Shown here in pieces: positions 16,930 through 26,814 of a stretch of 64,000 nt of DNA. The position numbers were made by a program, and so were the translations under genes. The notes under the pieces are model-generated. The model was not told the origin of the DNA and ran no database searches. It saw only the letters and a program-made list of their open reading frames with translations. The stretch is from Sipunculus nudus (lineage: Eukaryota > Annelida > Sipuncula > Golfingiida > Sipunculidae): positions 359,001 to 423,000 of the forward strand of contig JAPPUL010000084.1 in NCBI GenBank assembly GCA_026874595.1. Reading direction: 5' to 3'. Within the stretch, counting starts at the first letter, position 1, and each line of letters starts with the position of its first letter.

Positions 16930-17256
16930 CTATCCCATATTCTTAAAACTTGCATTAAGAACGCTTTTTACTACTTTTCCTATGACTTTAAGTCTCAAAT
17001 CACTCTGCGGTATTGTCCTACATGCAAGAACAATGTTATTTTCATATTCATTTTTAGATATATATTTATTACTCATGCTAAGATTTTTATATTTACCGCT
17101 AATAACTTTAACCTTACAAATACCACAACCACCACCATGACAACCACTAGGCATTACTTTTTTACCTAAAGCAACCATACCTTCTAACAAATGTTTTGTA
17201 TCTACACAATAAGAACTTTCGTTACTATCAACAATACTTATACGATAGCGTCTCAT
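16930..17256 (-). CDS. Plant-type 2Fe-2S ferredoxin (XylT/DmpQ-like)
   Basis: 108 residues with the cluster motif SGCHGGGCGICKVKV and a distal VLACRT, four cysteines in the plant-type pattern. In phenol and xylene clusters such ferredoxins reactivate catechol 2,3-dioxygenase by reducing its oxidised iron. It is encoded directly upstream of the dioxygenase on the same strand, as in dmp and xyl operons. Confidence 0.88.
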   Translation of the reverse strand: MRRYRISIVDSNESSYCVDTKHLLEGMVALGKKVMPSGCHGGGCGICKVKVISGKYKNLSMSNKYISKNEYENNIVLACRTIPQSDLRLKVIGKVVKSVLNASFKNMG

Positions 17257-17384
17257 ACATTAAAATCGTTTCACTATATTAAGCAATAATATGACCATAT
17301 GAAACTCATACAACATCATAAGCCTTTTTTCCTTTATGACCTTCATAACAGCATACCAGAAATTGATATAGTTTTTTCCTTGCC

Positions 17385-17414
17385 ATAATAGTCAAGATAA
17401 TAGTCAAGATAATA
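17385..17414. repeat. 12-bp tandem repeat, 2.5 copies
   Basis: ATAATAGTCAAG is repeated head to tail, followed by a third partial unit, immediately behind the small ORF at 17418-17657. Confidence 0.85.
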
Positions 17415-17417
17415 CTC

Positions 17418-17657
17418 TCATTTGACAATCCCCACAATTATTTCAACACCGTAATTAGCTCCTATCTCCTTATCCGTTATATGCACAAATCGATTTGCAA
17501 TCGCATTAACGCTACCTTTATTACTGTCAGAAACATCTCTAAAAGCCCCAGGCCCTTTTATACCTTTTATACCCTCCTCTCCAGAAACATAATTCAATCC
17601 TGATAAAACCTTTACCAAGAATAGTAACAATACAGCCAAAATCATAATATCTTTCAT
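17418..17657 (-). CDS. Small protein with N-terminal hydrophobic segment, uncertain
   Basis: 79 residues with a hydrophobic start (IMILAVLLLFLVKVL), then polar sequence containing GIKGIKGPGAF. It sits between the reductase and ferredoxin genes, 20 bases behind the reductase stop. I do not recognise it, and no counterpart is standard in dmp clusters. It may be a small membrane protein or a chance frame. Confidence 0.35.
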   Translation of the reverse strand: MKDIMILAVLLLFLVKVLSGLNYVSGEEGIKGIKGPGAFRDVSDSNKGSVNAIANRFVHITDKEIGANYGVEIIVGIVK

Positions 17658-17677
17658 ATTCTTATACTTACATCTAT

Positions 17678-18742
17678 TTATAAATTTTTAAAAAGTGGAC
17701 CTTTAGGTTTTTCGTTTTTACTTGCCCTAGTGTAAAAATTTTCCATATACATATCGCGTTCAAACAGCCTCCCTTCCATTAAAGTAGTAATACAAGCATC
17801 AATCATTGGGGGAGGCCCACACATATAGGCTTTATATCCAGAAAAATTACCAGCAAATTCCTCCTTAAGAGCTTCATGAACAAAACCAATCTTTCCACTC
17901 CAGTCTGAGCCTTCTATGCTTTCTTGGGATATTGCTACCACATAAGTGAAATTCTTATGCTTATTCTCAAGCTCTTTAAATAGTTCACTATAATAGATTT
18001 CATTTTTATCACGTGCACCGTAGATTAGAATTACCTCTCTGCTTTCAGCTTGCTCAAATAAATCTAAGATCATAGATTTAACACTAGATAAGCCAGAGCC
18101 TCCTGCCAAGAAAATCATCGGTTCCGGTTTCGATTTACGCACAAAAAAACGCCCATAAGGACCAGTAAATTTAATCTCATCCCCTACTTTTAAATCGTTA
18201 TGTAAATATCTAGTCCCTTTGCCATCTTCAATAAGGCACACATTAAGCTCAATGATGTCTTTTTCTGATGGCGGATTAGAAATAGAAAAAGCTCGAGGAT
18301 AATCCTCCAGGCCAGGAAGTAATAAGTTAATATACTGCCCCGCTTGAAACTCAAATCTATCTTTAATTTTAATAAAGATCCCTCGTATTCTTGGCGTTAG
18401 TGTTTTTAACTCAACAACCTCTCCCACAAAGTCACGAACAGCATAACTCTCAGCATCCTCATCCTCTTCAATATCGGCCTCAACAGTTAAATCAGAAGTA
18501 GGAGTCGCACAACATGCAAGACATTTGCCTTCATCTCGCTCCATATCCATTAGCGCAAATGGTGAAGCATCTCCATGCTCTATTTCTCCCTCCAATACCT
18601 CAACCTTACATGTAGCACATAAACCATGACCGCAGGCGTGAGGAAGATACACTCCTGAGCGCAAAGATGCATCCAAAATACTTTGTCCATCCTCAACCTC
18701 TATAACATCACCAGTTGGCTGGATTGTTACTTTATATCTCAT
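17678..18742 (-). CDS. dmpP: Phenol hydroxylase reductase component (P5)
   Basis: 354 residues from ATG 18742 (MRYKVTIQ). It passes electrons from NAD(P)H through FAD and a 2Fe-2S cluster to the hydroxylase. The N-terminal ferredoxin domain has HACGHGLCATCKVEV and CLACC. The FAD domain has PRAFSISNPPS and the NAD domain has FLAGGSGLSSVKSM and YMCGPPPMIDA. Length and order match DmpP. An in-frame upstream ATG (18784) lies inside the duplicated P4 stop region and is not preferred. Confidence 0.93.
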   Translation of the reverse strand: MRYKVTIQPTGDVIEVEDGQSILDASLRSGVYLPHACGHGLCATCKVEVLEGEIEHGDASPFALMDMERDEGKCLACCATPTSDLTVEADIEEDEDAESYAVRDFVGEVVELKTLTPRIRGIFIKIKDRFEFQAGQYINLLLPGLEDYPRAFSISNPPSEKDIIELNVCLIEDGKGTRYLHNDLKVGDEIKFTGPYGRFFVRKSKPEPMIFLAGGSGLSSVKSMILDLFEQAESREVILIYGARDKNEIYYSELFKELENKHKNFTYVVAISQESIEGSDWSGKIGFVHEALKEEFAGNFSGYKAYMCGPPPMIDACITTLMEGRLFERDMYMENFYTRASKNEKPKGPLFKNL

Positions 18743-18746
18743 AATT

Positions 18747-18780
18747 ATTAACTGCCAGAGCCTATTAACTGCCAGAGCCT
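18747..18780. repeat. 17-bp tandem duplication at the dmpO stop
   Basis: ATTAACTGCCAGAGCCT occurs twice head to tail. The copy covers the TAA and last codons of dmpO and lies directly before the dmpP start, lengthening the intercistronic gap without harming either gene. Confidence 0.9.
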
Positions 18781-19124
18781 TCAATTCCGTTTAACCCTGG
18801 TGTCTTAAAACGAATAACCGACTTATGTCCAACACCATTATCTTTTAAGCTTTTTTCAAAATCAGGTGTAAAACTTTCACCATCAAGCATCCAATTTACA
18901 GCATCCCAACTAACACTCCCCCACTCTGGGTGTGGAGAATAAGCTCCAGGCAATACCTCTTTTACAAGAGCACCAAAAGGCATATCGGGCGGCAATGGAA
19001 AAGCTCGGGGCGAATCTATCATTAGGTGGTGGTCCCATCCAACAAATACTAATTGATTGCCGTGAAAGTTTTCTACGTTATCTTTGACTATAGCTGGATA
19101 TTCACCAATTGCTCTTACTCCCAT
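18765..19124 (-). CDS. dmpO: Phenol hydroxylase P4 subunit
   Basis: 119 residues. Gamma-type small subunit of the multicomponent hydroxylase, with ENFHGNQLVFVGWDHHLMID, FPLPPDMPFG and PEWGSVSWDAV as in DmpO. It lies between the large subunit and the reductase, the standard place. Confidence 0.93.
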   Translation of the reverse strand: MGVRAIGEYPAIVKDNVENFHGNQLVFVGWDHHLMIDSPRAFPLPPDMPFGALVKEVLPGAYSPHPEWGSVSWDAVNWMLDGESFTPDFEKSLKDNGVGHKSVIRFKTPGLNGIEGSGS

Positions 19125-19173
19125 ATGTTTCTCCTATACAAATATAATTTTAACTTAAAAAAACAGTTCTTTA

Positions 19174-20673
19174 TCAACTAACCTTAATCCCCTTCCATTC
19201 TTTCCAGCGTTTCTCTTCTGGTGAACCGACATAATCCATATTATCTACTCCTAAATCCATGCCATACCATTTAAGAACGTCCTCAAGCTCTGCACCACCA
19301 CAATTCCCTTGGAAAATTTGCTGAACTGGCATCCAAGATTGACAGAATTTCTCCGGCTCATAATCAAATATACTTTTGCATTGGTCAGAACAAAAATGAT
19401 ATTTATCGCCTTTAAATTCAGTGCTTCGGTATGCCACTTGAGTAAAGTCTGTAACCTCGGTAAAGCCCATCGGAATTTGACAAGTGTTGCACAACATAGG
19501 CAAAGTTTGTGAATAATAACGATTGCCTTTAGCCTCTTCTTTTTTCCAATGCTCATAACGAGGACGATAGTATTTATCAAAAGTATTTGGGTATTTAGAT
19601 GTCAACCAGTCCATTTTCTTAGCATCTGGCATCCAGGTGTGGAATGCTGCTGCAGCCCCAAAGTTATAAAAAATACTCCATACTTGGTGACTGATATGCT
19701 CTTTTTCTGCTGCACAAATTGTAGCATAATCAGGAACTTTAATGCCATATCTAGCTAAGTCATTAAATAAAGCCCCTCCATTCTCTTCAAAATAAATCTC
19801 CCAAGCTTCTTTCCAAGACATCGGGCTTTCCGGTAGCATATAGTCCATCATCATCCCAACTAATGACAACACTTTATATCCTCGCCATAACCATTTATCA
19901 ATCCAGCGTTGAATAATTGCTACATTGCCTTCATCTTGCTCTAACATAAACTTAATACCCTCAAGGCCTAATGTCATATGACGAGCTTCATCTGATTGTG
20001 CTGAAAAACCAAAAGTTACTGTAGACATATCACCATTATAAGCCGCACCAGACATAAATGGCACGAACAATAAGTTTGTTAAAACAAACTCAAAAGAAAA
20101 ACCAATTGCAACCAGAAATTCAAATGGACCTGCAGTATTAGCATCATCAAAGAATGATTTTGGGACCGATAAATACCATACCCTATCGTGAAAACGAGTA
20201 AAGTCATGAAAACCATCAAAATATTTGTTGTAATGGCTTAATGTATGCACTTGTGTTTGCACATGTCGCAATTCATCAAGTGATTGCATTTGACAAGCTA
20301 CCCTAGGACCTTCCCCTCGAAAATGACGACCATTACGCGAAAAACCACGGTGTGCCTGATATTCTAAAGGAGATACTCCTTATACGAATAATTTTAAAGC
20401 ACTAACATATCTTGGATCTGTTATATTTAGGTGACCATTGCTTTGAGCAAATGCATCCATAATTGCATATAACTTTTTCTCTTTCTCACCTTGATATTTC
20501 CAGTAAGCCTCCATAGTCATTCGAAATGGATCTTGCCAAGCATCCCAATCTTTAATTTTAATACCTTCGTATTTATCATAAGGGAAAACTTTATCCATTG
20601 GTTGATATGTGGTTTCCCACCCTAAACGCGTCATATATTTATAACGATCACGCATACTTAATCTCTTTTTCAT
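19174..20673 (-). pseudogene. dmpN: Phenol hydroxylase large subunit (P3), interrupted by one in-frame TAA
   Basis: Di-iron alpha subunit that hydroxylates phenol to catechol. The frame from 20673 reads MKKRLSMRDRYKYMTRLGWE and continues to SALKLFV. It meets TAA at 20380-20382, then goes on in the same frame with GVSPLEYQAHRGF. Iron ligand motifs survive after the stop (PLEYQ, DELRHVQ, SDEARHM), as does the C-terminal YHS-type zinc region (CNTC, FCSDQC). Relatives often have Gln at the stop position, so CAA to TAA is the likely change. The first 97 residues alone cannot be active. Every other subunit of the complex is intact. Confidence 0.9.
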
Positions 20674-20699
20674 AAGTCTTCTCCTTATCTATTAATCTA

Positions 20700-20966
20700 T
20701 TAGTTCCAGTAAACTGTAAACTGATCATCATCTTCGTTTAGGTTGCCTCCAAAAGATATTAATATAAGTTGAATATCCTGTGGCTCCCAATCTCTACCTA
20801 AAATACCAGAAACCGTTTCCCTTTTTACTACTAATTTGTTCTCAGCTACAATTCGCACCATTGCCGGCTCATTCTCTACTTCTGCTCCAGGATTATCAGC
20901 TAAAATCGCTTCAACAACTGGCCTTGCCTCATCTACATCTTGTAATGCCAGAAAAACTTTACTCAT
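20700..20966 (-). CDS. dmpM: Phenol hydroxylase regulatory protein P2
   Basis: 88-residue cofactorless effector that couples the hydroxylase. It contains KVFLALQDVDEARPVVEAIL and PAMVRIVAENKLVV, typical of the MmoB/DmpM family. It overlaps the end of the P1 gene by 4 bases. Confidence 0.93.
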   Translation of the reverse strand: MSKVFLALQDVDEARPVVEAILADNPGAEVENEPAMVRIVAENKLVVKRETVSGILGRDWEPQDIQLILISFGGNLNEDDDQFTVYWN

Positions 20967-22006
20967 GATATTCTCCCTTTAATTTTAGATGCCATTTTTT
21001 CCAATCCACTTGCCGGCTTAATGCCACTTTTTTCTGCTCTTTCTTTAAGTCCAGCAATAGCGTTTTTTAATACTTCATCTCCATTATCAAATGCAACATT
21101 AACTAAAGGCTCTAAACCCAATACTGCCTGTTCTTCCCATCTGGCAAACCATTCACTTACTAATTTCTTATTAGCAAGTGATTCAGAAGTAGCAACAGCT
21201 ATTTGTTTATCAACCCAACGCAATGACTCATCGTACCAATTAACCATAAACTCAGTTAACATAGAATATGTAGAACCACCTGAAGAATTGACTCTTTTCT
21301 CAAATTCACCAAATAAAATAGGATACAGCAAACCATCCATTACTAAATTTTGTGCAACAAATAATTCAAACCAGTCCTCAACTACTAGGCTATCTTCAAC
21401 CATTTTACGAACTCCTTGCCAACTAGCATCGTCCATCCATAATGCTTTTGAATCATCTAATATTGCAGAATCACCATAAGATAATAATAATCCAATCCTT
21501 GTAATATATTGAGCATTACCTAGCCTATCTGCTGCATGCAACATAGCAGCTGAAGTAATAGCTGTCCCATAACCCATAGCGCATATTTGTGTATTGTTCA
21601 TATTCGCACCCCACTCAAAGTGTCTTAGAGGCAATATTACTTTTTTGATTTGCTCTTTTGTATCTTCAGGTATGCTTCCTATTAATTGACGCTTTTCAAC
21701 AAATTTAAAATTTCGGTCTGCTGAATCTTGTTGTTTAGAACGAGTTATACAATAATTGCCATAATAAAATTGTCTAGGATCAAGAAACTTATACCAATCT
21801 TCCATATCAATAGCAGTCCGAGACGGATCGTATAACTCCTTTTCTGGCTGCCAAGTTGGACGGTAATGAAAATTCTCAGTGGCTTGTATGTCTAATACTG
21901 CTTCTTCATAACGAGTTGCTGGCTTATCTTCTCCAAAACGCCTGGCTAGGTGACTATAAGTATGCCGAACTGGCTCTAATTTCTTTGCTTTAATATCGAT
22001 TTGCAT
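20963..22006 (-). CDS. dmpL: Phenol hydroxylase beta subunit P1
   Basis: 347 residues. Ferritin-fold beta subunit without iron, with YHYRPTW-like FHYRPTWQPEKELYD, WYKFLDPRQFYYGNYCITR and the C-terminal helical part as in DmpL. It pairs with P3 in the hydroxylase core. It is intact and translationally coupled to dmpM. Confidence 0.93.
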   Translation of the reverse strand: MQIDIKAKKLEPVRHTYSHLARRFGEDKPATRYEEAVLDIQATENFHYRPTWQPEKELYDPSRTAIDMEDWYKFLDPRQFYYGNYCITRSKQQDSADRNFKFVEKRQLIGSIPEDTKEQIKKVILPLRHFEWGANMNNTQICAMGYGTAITSAAMLHAADRLGNAQYITRIGLLLSYGDSAILDDSKALWMDDASWQGVRKMVEDSLVVEDWFELFVAQNLVMDGLLYPILFGEFEKRVNSSGGSTYSMLTEFMVNWYDESLRWVDKQIAVATSESLANKKLVSEWFARWEEQAVLGLEPLVNVAFDNGDEVLKNAIAGLKERAEKSGIKPASGLEKMASKIKGRIS

Positions 22007-22027
22007 TCTATCTTCTCCTATGTATCA

Positions 22028-22054
22028 AATAATGTATTAAATAATGTATTAAAT
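22028..22054. repeat. 12-bp AT-rich tandem repeat between dmpK and dmpL
   Basis: AATAATGTATTA repeats head to tail in the short gap between the P0 stop and the P1 start. Confidence 0.8.
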
Positions 22055-22061
22055 AAAAAAT

Positions 22062-22337
22062 CTACTCTTTAATACCAGGTTGACCATACCGCCACTTTAA
22101 TTTATCTAAATCAACTTGTTGTTCTTGTTCTGGAGTTAATTGTTTGACCTTGTGACGTGAACAAAACTCTTCAAATTGCTTAATAGGTAATACTAATTCT
22201 AAAAAAATTGATGGGTCGTCAAAAGAAAAGTCAAATTCTACAAAAGCATCGTTACGCACTCCTGTAACTCGAACATAACAATCCATATTTACTTTTAAAA
22301 GACCATATTCTGCGCAGCCATCAACTTGTTGATTCAT
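22062..22337 (-). CDS. dmpK: Phenol hydroxylase assembly protein P0
   Basis: 91 residues. It contains RVTGVRNDAFVEFDFSFDDP, IFLELVLPI, FEEFCSRH and KLKWRYG, matching DmpK, which helps insert iron into the apo-hydroxylase. It is the first gene of the minus-strand operon dmpK-L-M-N-O-P, ferredoxin, C23O, DUF336 and panE-like. No NtrC-type regulator gene (dmpR) lies next to it, and I saw no clear sigma-54 promoter. Confidence 0.9.
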   Translation of the reverse strand: MNQQVDGCAEYGLLKVNMDCYVRVTGVRNDAFVEFDFSFDDPSIFLELVLPIKQFEEFCSRHKVKQLTPEQEQQVDLDKLKWRYGQPGIKE

Positions 22338-22499
22338 TTTTATTTGTCCACAAAAATTAAAAAAATCAAGGCAAATCTATTTTACAACTTACCAGGGATA
22401 CTATAAACTTCATTTAGATTCAAGAGTATTATCGATTTTTTTAAGAATTAGTCATATCTATATCCTAAGCTCAAATTCTAAGTGCAGCTTTGTGCTACT

Positions 22500-22620
22500 T
22501 ATAATCTACTATTAAAACAGTACTTACGGCGATTTATAATTCAGGCCTTTCTTGGTCTATTATTTAACAATTGGCTTTTTTTCGTGGAAAGTAAACTGCT
22601 TGCAACTGTCTGCTCTTAAA
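22500..22620 (-). pseudogene. IS30-family transposase C-terminal remnant
   Basis: Read on the minus strand, fragments LQAVYFPRKK, LNNRPRK and LNYKSP appear in successive frames. They resemble the closing region of IS30 transposases (LRQYFPK, LNNRPRK.LGYKTP). It is short and frameshifted, upstream of the phenol operon. Confidence 0.5.
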
Positions 22621-22687
22621 GTATTAGTATGTTATAAGGCTTTAGTAGTTCAATAATTGTACTAGACACTAAGTTGGCAGTTTTTCT

Positions 22688-22831
22688 TTATTTTTTTATC
22701 AGTTTAATTAAATCTGCTGTTGAATTAATATTCTTGTGCCTTTTAGAAGATATAGAATCTGTACCAATATCAATTCTTCTTATTTTAGCAATTTCAGGCG
22801 TTACTTTTTTACTTGATGCTTTTTTCCCCAT
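22688..22831 (-). CDS. 47-aa basic small ORF, uncertain
   Basis: ATG 22831 opens a lysine-rich frame MGKKASSKKVTPEIAKIRRI that ends in a run of Lys and TAA. No clear ribosome binding site is present. It could be a small basic protein or a chance frame in AT-rich DNA. No family is recognised. Confidence 0.25.
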   Translation of the reverse strand: MGKKASSKKVTPEIAKIRRIDIGTDSISSKRHKNINSTADLIKLIKK

Positions 22832-22972
22832 AGCCTTTAAGTTTTGTTAAAAGGCATTTCTTCTCTATTCATTGCAAATCTAGCCATTCCAAATAATAAT
22901 GCATAAAAAATACACCTAAATTCTAAAGGATATATCTAAAATGACCAATATCTAGATATTTTCTTAATATGG

Positions 22973-23067
22973 GATCTATTCTTTGCAAGATAAAAATAAA
23001 GGTATAGAACCATCTAAGAAAAAGACATCTCCACCTAGATCTATTCTTTGCAAGATAAAAATAAAGG
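22973..23067. repeat. 30-bp direct repeat, two copies 35 bp apart
   Basis: The same 30-base sequence containing CTTTGCAAGATAAAAATAAA occupies 22973-23002 and 23038-23067, downstream of the hyuAB gene. It is identical by eye and may be a duplication scar or a binding site pair. Confidence 0.85.
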
Positions 23068-23145
23068 CAAGATATCTATAAAGAAAGCTATTATGATAAC
23101 TAAATCTCTTGTAAATTAATAAAAATTCATTATGAATAAATTAAT

Positions 23146-26100
23146 TTAAATTTCATCGTTTTGTCCATATCCTCCACCACCTGGAGTATGTATAATAAAA
23201 CTATCGCCTGGCATAAGTATATTTTTAGCATTCCCTTTAAGGTTAATTATAGAACCATCTTTTTTTTCAATAAAATTTATTCCCACGGCTCCTGCTTCTC
23301 CACCACAAAGGCCATATGGCGCTATTTTACGACTCGATGAAAGAATTGTAACAGTCATCTTTTCAAGAAAATGTATCTTGCGAATAACCCCATCACCCCC
23401 ATTCCATTTGCCTTTACCACCAGAGCCTTTTCTTATTGATATTTCTTCAACCCTAACGGGATATCTTATTTCTAAAATTTCTGGGTCAAGCATTTTAGTA
23501 TTTGTCATATGACTATGTACAGTAGTACCATTAAATCCATTCCCTGCTCCAGTACCACCACATATAGTTTCATAATTCTGGAAATTTTCATTTCCATAGG
23601 CAAAATTGTTCATTGTCCCCTGTGAACATGCAACAATTCCCAGGGCTCTAAATAAAGCATTTGTTATAGCTTGACTAATTTCAGTATTTCCTGCAATAAC
23701 TGCTGCTGGATAATTTGGATTAATTATTGTACCTCTTGGAGCTATGATTTTAATAGGTTTTAGAAAACCTTCATTAAGAGGAATATCAGATTTTATCAAT
23801 GTTCTGAAAACATACATAGTAGCTGCTTTACAAATTGATAAAGGAGCATTGTAGTTAAACTTGTCTTGTTTTGATGTCCCACTAAAATCTAAAGTGGCAT
23901 TTTTTGTTTTTGTATCAACTTTAATATTTAATACTATACTATCTCCGTTATCTAGTTCATATTTAAGGTCGTGTTTAAAAGAATAATCATTTAAATTTGC
24001 AATAGCTTCTCCAACACTTTTTTCTGCATTATTTTGAATATATTGCATGTACTTATTAATTACTTCATAGGAATATTTTCCCTCTGCTTTTTGCATTCTT
24101 CTTATTCCGGTCTCATTAGCTGCAATTTGGGCTAATAGATCCGCTACATTTTGATTAACATTCCTGCATGGATATTCCCCAGAAGATAAAAGTATACGCA
24201 ATTCTTTTTCTCTAAATTGTCCTTTATCTACGAGAAGAAAATTGTCTATCACTACCCCCTCTTCATAGATTTTTTGGCTATCAGGAGGACATGAACCTGG
24301 AGTAATCCCTCCAATATCTGCATGATGCCCTCTAGATGCTAAAATATAAATAATCTTATTACCTTCATCGTTGAAAACTGGTGTTATTACTGTAATATCA
24401 GGCAAATGAGTCCCTCCATTAAAAGGATTGTTAGTCATTAAAACATCACCAGGGCGCATTTTATTTTTATTAATTTCAAGCATGTTTTTTATACTATCGC
24501 TCATAGAACCCAAATGTACTGGGACATGTGGGGCATTTGCTACTAAATTTCCTTTTGCATCAAATAATGCACATGAAAAATCAAGACGTTCTTTCATATT
24601 TACAGAACTTGCAGTTTTTGATAATGTATCACCCATCTCCTCAGCAATTGTCATAAATAAATTATTGAAAATTTCAAGCATAATAGGGTCTTCCTCTTTA
24701 GAAAAAGACAAATCATCATTTGCACAACCAACTTTAGTTAATAGGATTGCCGATGTTGATATTATCTTTGCTTGCCAGCTTGGCTCTATAATATTGGTAC
24801 CAGTTTTTTCCACTATGACAGCAGGCCCTATAATTGTTTCACCAATAACCATATCATTTCTACTCACTAATTTAACTTCATGCCAAAAACCCATAGTGAA
24901 CATTTTTACATATTCATAGTTTTTAATTTCATAGTTTTTAATTTTAATATTATCTGTATGAGCAGTTGTTGGAGCAGAGCTATTATTAAATGCTATTTCG
25001 TCATTAAATGCTATTGCTTCTGTTGTTAGCATATCAATAATTAAATTATCATATTTGGGTATAAAACCGAATCTCTTTTTATGTTTTTCATTAAACTTTT
25101 GTATCATATTTTCAACATTATCATCAAATTTGATAATTAAACTTTTATCTGATCCAACTGTCCGAATATGAGCTTTATTAATTATATTAATTTGGTTTTT
25201 ATTACTTCCTTGTTCTAATAACTCATCTACAGCTTCTGTATTGATTTTCTTTAATACCTTCAAAGCTTCTTTATGCTTATTAATTGGTTTTGAAAATTGA
25301 TGCTGTTTAGTTGCATTTAAATTAGCTAATCCGATGCCAAGAGCAGATAATACACCGGCATGTTGATGTATAAAAATTTTCTTAACGCCAAGTACATCAG
25401 CAACCTGACAAACATGCTGCCCTCCTGCTCCGCCATAACAGTTAATAACATAATTTTCAACATTATGACCTCTCTGGATAGTAATTTTTTTTATTGAATT
25501 AGCCATGTTTTCTACAGCTATTTTTAAAAATCCTTCTGCTATTTGCTCTAATCTATTTTTTTTATTTTTGAATGAGGGAATTTGTTTTGCAAGTACATTA
25601 AATTTTTTTCTAGTAATAGATAAATCTAATGGTTGATTTGCATCAGGGCCAAAGATTTTAGGAAATTTATGAGTTTGTATCTTGCCAAGCAATAAGTTAC
25701 AATCGGTTATAGTCAGTTCACCTCCCTTACCATAGCAAGCAGGTCCCGGAATTGAACCGGCACTTTCTGGTCCAACTTGCATTCTATCGTTTTTATATTT
25801 TAATAACGAACCACCCCCTGCAGCAATTGTATGCACATTCATCATCGGAATGCTTAACTCAGTATCAAAAATTTTATAGTTATATATTCTTTCATATTCT
25901 CCTGCATAATGACACACATCTGTTGAAGTGCCTCCCATATCAAATCCGATTATTTTGTCAAATCCATAGTTTTGGGCAGTTTTTACCATACCAACAACAC
26001 CACCTGCTGGCCCGGAAAGAATAGCATCTTTACCCTGAAAAAAATTTGCCTCACATAAACCACCATCTGATTTCATAAACAATAAATTTTTATAACCTTT

Positions 26101-26814
26101 ATTTTTAGTTCCAAGAGCACTATCAATTTGATTTACATATGCTCTTAAAACTGGGGAAAGATAAGCATCCAAGACTGTCGTATAGCCTCTAGAAATAATT
26201 CGTTGCACCGGACTTACTTCATGACTTAAAGAAATATGGGAAAAACCAATTTCTCTAGCTAATATCCCGATTATTTTTTCATGCTCATTATAATTAAAGG
26301 CATGCATTAGACAAACTGCAAGAGTTCTATATCCTTTTTTAAAATATTTTTTCAAGGTTGTTTTAATGTGATTTTTATCTAGAGCGACTAATACTTCGCC
26401 TGTTGAAGAGACTCTTTCATCAACTTCTAATACTTCCTTATACAAAGGAGTAGGCAAATTAATATTCAAATCAAATAACTTCGGCCTTACTTGATATCCA
26501 ATACTTTGAATATCTTTGAATCCTTTTGTAGTAATAAATAAAACATCCTCCCCTTTCTTTTCTAATAAAGCATTAGTTGCAACCGTTGTTCCTACCCTTA
26601 TATTATTTATTAGATATTCTGGAATATTGTCATTTATATTTATTTTTAATATCTCTTTAATTCCTTGTACAGCAGAATCCTTGTATTTCTGAGGGTTTAC
26701 AGATAGTATTTTTGTAGAGTATACATTCCCTTGAGGCTCACAAGCAATTACATCTGTAAATGTTCCTCCTATATCTACCCAAAAGTCCCATAGCTTATTT
26801 TTTTTTGATGACAT
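23146..26814 (-). CDS. Fused hydantoinase A/B (5-oxoprolinase family)
   Basis: 1222 residues, an N-terminal HyuA and C-terminal HyuB in one chain, as in 5-oxoprolinase and some N-methylhydantoinases. These enzymes open 5-membered cyclic amides using ATP. The HyuA part begins with FWVDIGGTFTDVIACEPQG and has GTTVATNALLEKKG, SGPAGGVVGM and GFDMGGTSTDVCHY, the ASKHA nucleotide-binding features. The HyuB part has NMKERLDFSCALFDAKGNLV, HVPVHLGSM, PGDVLMTNNPFNGGTHLPD and a C-terminal PGGGGYG. Two in-frame five- to six-codon tandem duplications lie in the linker. The frame is intact, and with the MarR-type regulator and TRAP genes beyond it may form a uptake-and-degradation unit. Confidence 0.9.
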   Translation of the reverse strand: MSSKKNKLWDFWVDIGGTFTDVIACEPQGNVYSTKILSVNPQKYKDSAVQGIKEILKININDNIPEYLINNIRVGTTVATNALLEKKGEDVLFITTKGFKDIQSIGYQVRPKLFDLNINLPTPLYKEVLEVDERVSSTGEVLVALDKNHIKTTLKKYFKKGYRTLAVCLMHAFNYNEHEKIIGILAREIGFSHISLSHEVSPVQRIISRGYTTVLDAYLSPVLRAYVNQIDSALGTKNKGYKNLLFMKSDGGLCEANFFQGKDAILSGPAGGVVGMVKTAQNYGFDKIIGFDMGGTSTDVCHYAGEYERIYNYKIFDTELSIPMMNVHTIAAGGGSLLKYKNDRMQVGPESAGSIPGPACYGKGGELTITDCNLLLGKIQTHKFPKIFGPDANQPLDLSITRKKFNVLAKQIPSFKNKKNRLEQIAEGFLKIAVENMANSIKKITIQRGHNVENYVINCYGGAGGQHVCQVADVLGVKKIFIHQHAGVLSALGIGLANLNATKQHQFSKPINKHKEALKVLKKINTEAVDELLEQGSNKNQINIINKAHIRTVGSDKSLIIKFDDNVENMIQKFNEKHKKRFGFIPKYDNLIIDMLTTEAIAFNDEIAFNNSSAPTTAHTDNIKIKNYEIKNYEYVKMFTMGFWHEVKLVSRNDMVIGETIIGPAVIVEKTGTNIIEPSWQAKIISTSAILLTKVGCANDDLSFSKEEDPIMLEIFNNLFMTIAEEMGDTLSKTASSVNMKERLDFSCALFDAKGNLVANAPHVPVHLGSMSDSIKNMLEINKNKMRPGDVLMTNNPFNGGTHLPDITVITPVFNDEGNKIIYILASRGHHADIGGITPGSCPPDSQKIYEEGVVIDNFLLVDKGQFREKELRILLSSGEYPCRNVNQNVADLLAQIAANETGIRRMQKAEGKYSYEVINKYMQYIQNNAEKSVGEAIANLNDYSFKHDLKYELDNGDSIVLNIKVDTKTKNATLDFSGTSKQDKFNYNAPLSICKAATMYVFRTLIKSDIPLNEGFLKPIKIIAPRGTIINPNYPAAVIAGNTEISQAITNALFRALGIVACSQGTMNNFAYGNENFQNYETICGGTGAGNGFNGTTVHSHMTNTKMLDPEILEIRYPVRVEEISIRKGSGGKGKWNGGDGVIRKIHFLEKMTVTILSSSRKIAPYGLCGGEAGAVGINFIEKKDGSIINLKGNAKNILMPGDSFIIHTPGGGGYGQNDEI
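24914..25015. repeat. Two in-frame tandem duplications inside hyuAB
   Basis: A 15-bp unit (TCATAGTTTTTAATT) is duplicated at 24914-24943, giving KNYEIKNYE. An 18-bp unit beginning ATTAAATGCTATT is duplicated from 24985, giving IAFNDEIAFN. Both keep the frame and fall in the low-complexity linker between the A and B halves. Confidence 0.85.
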
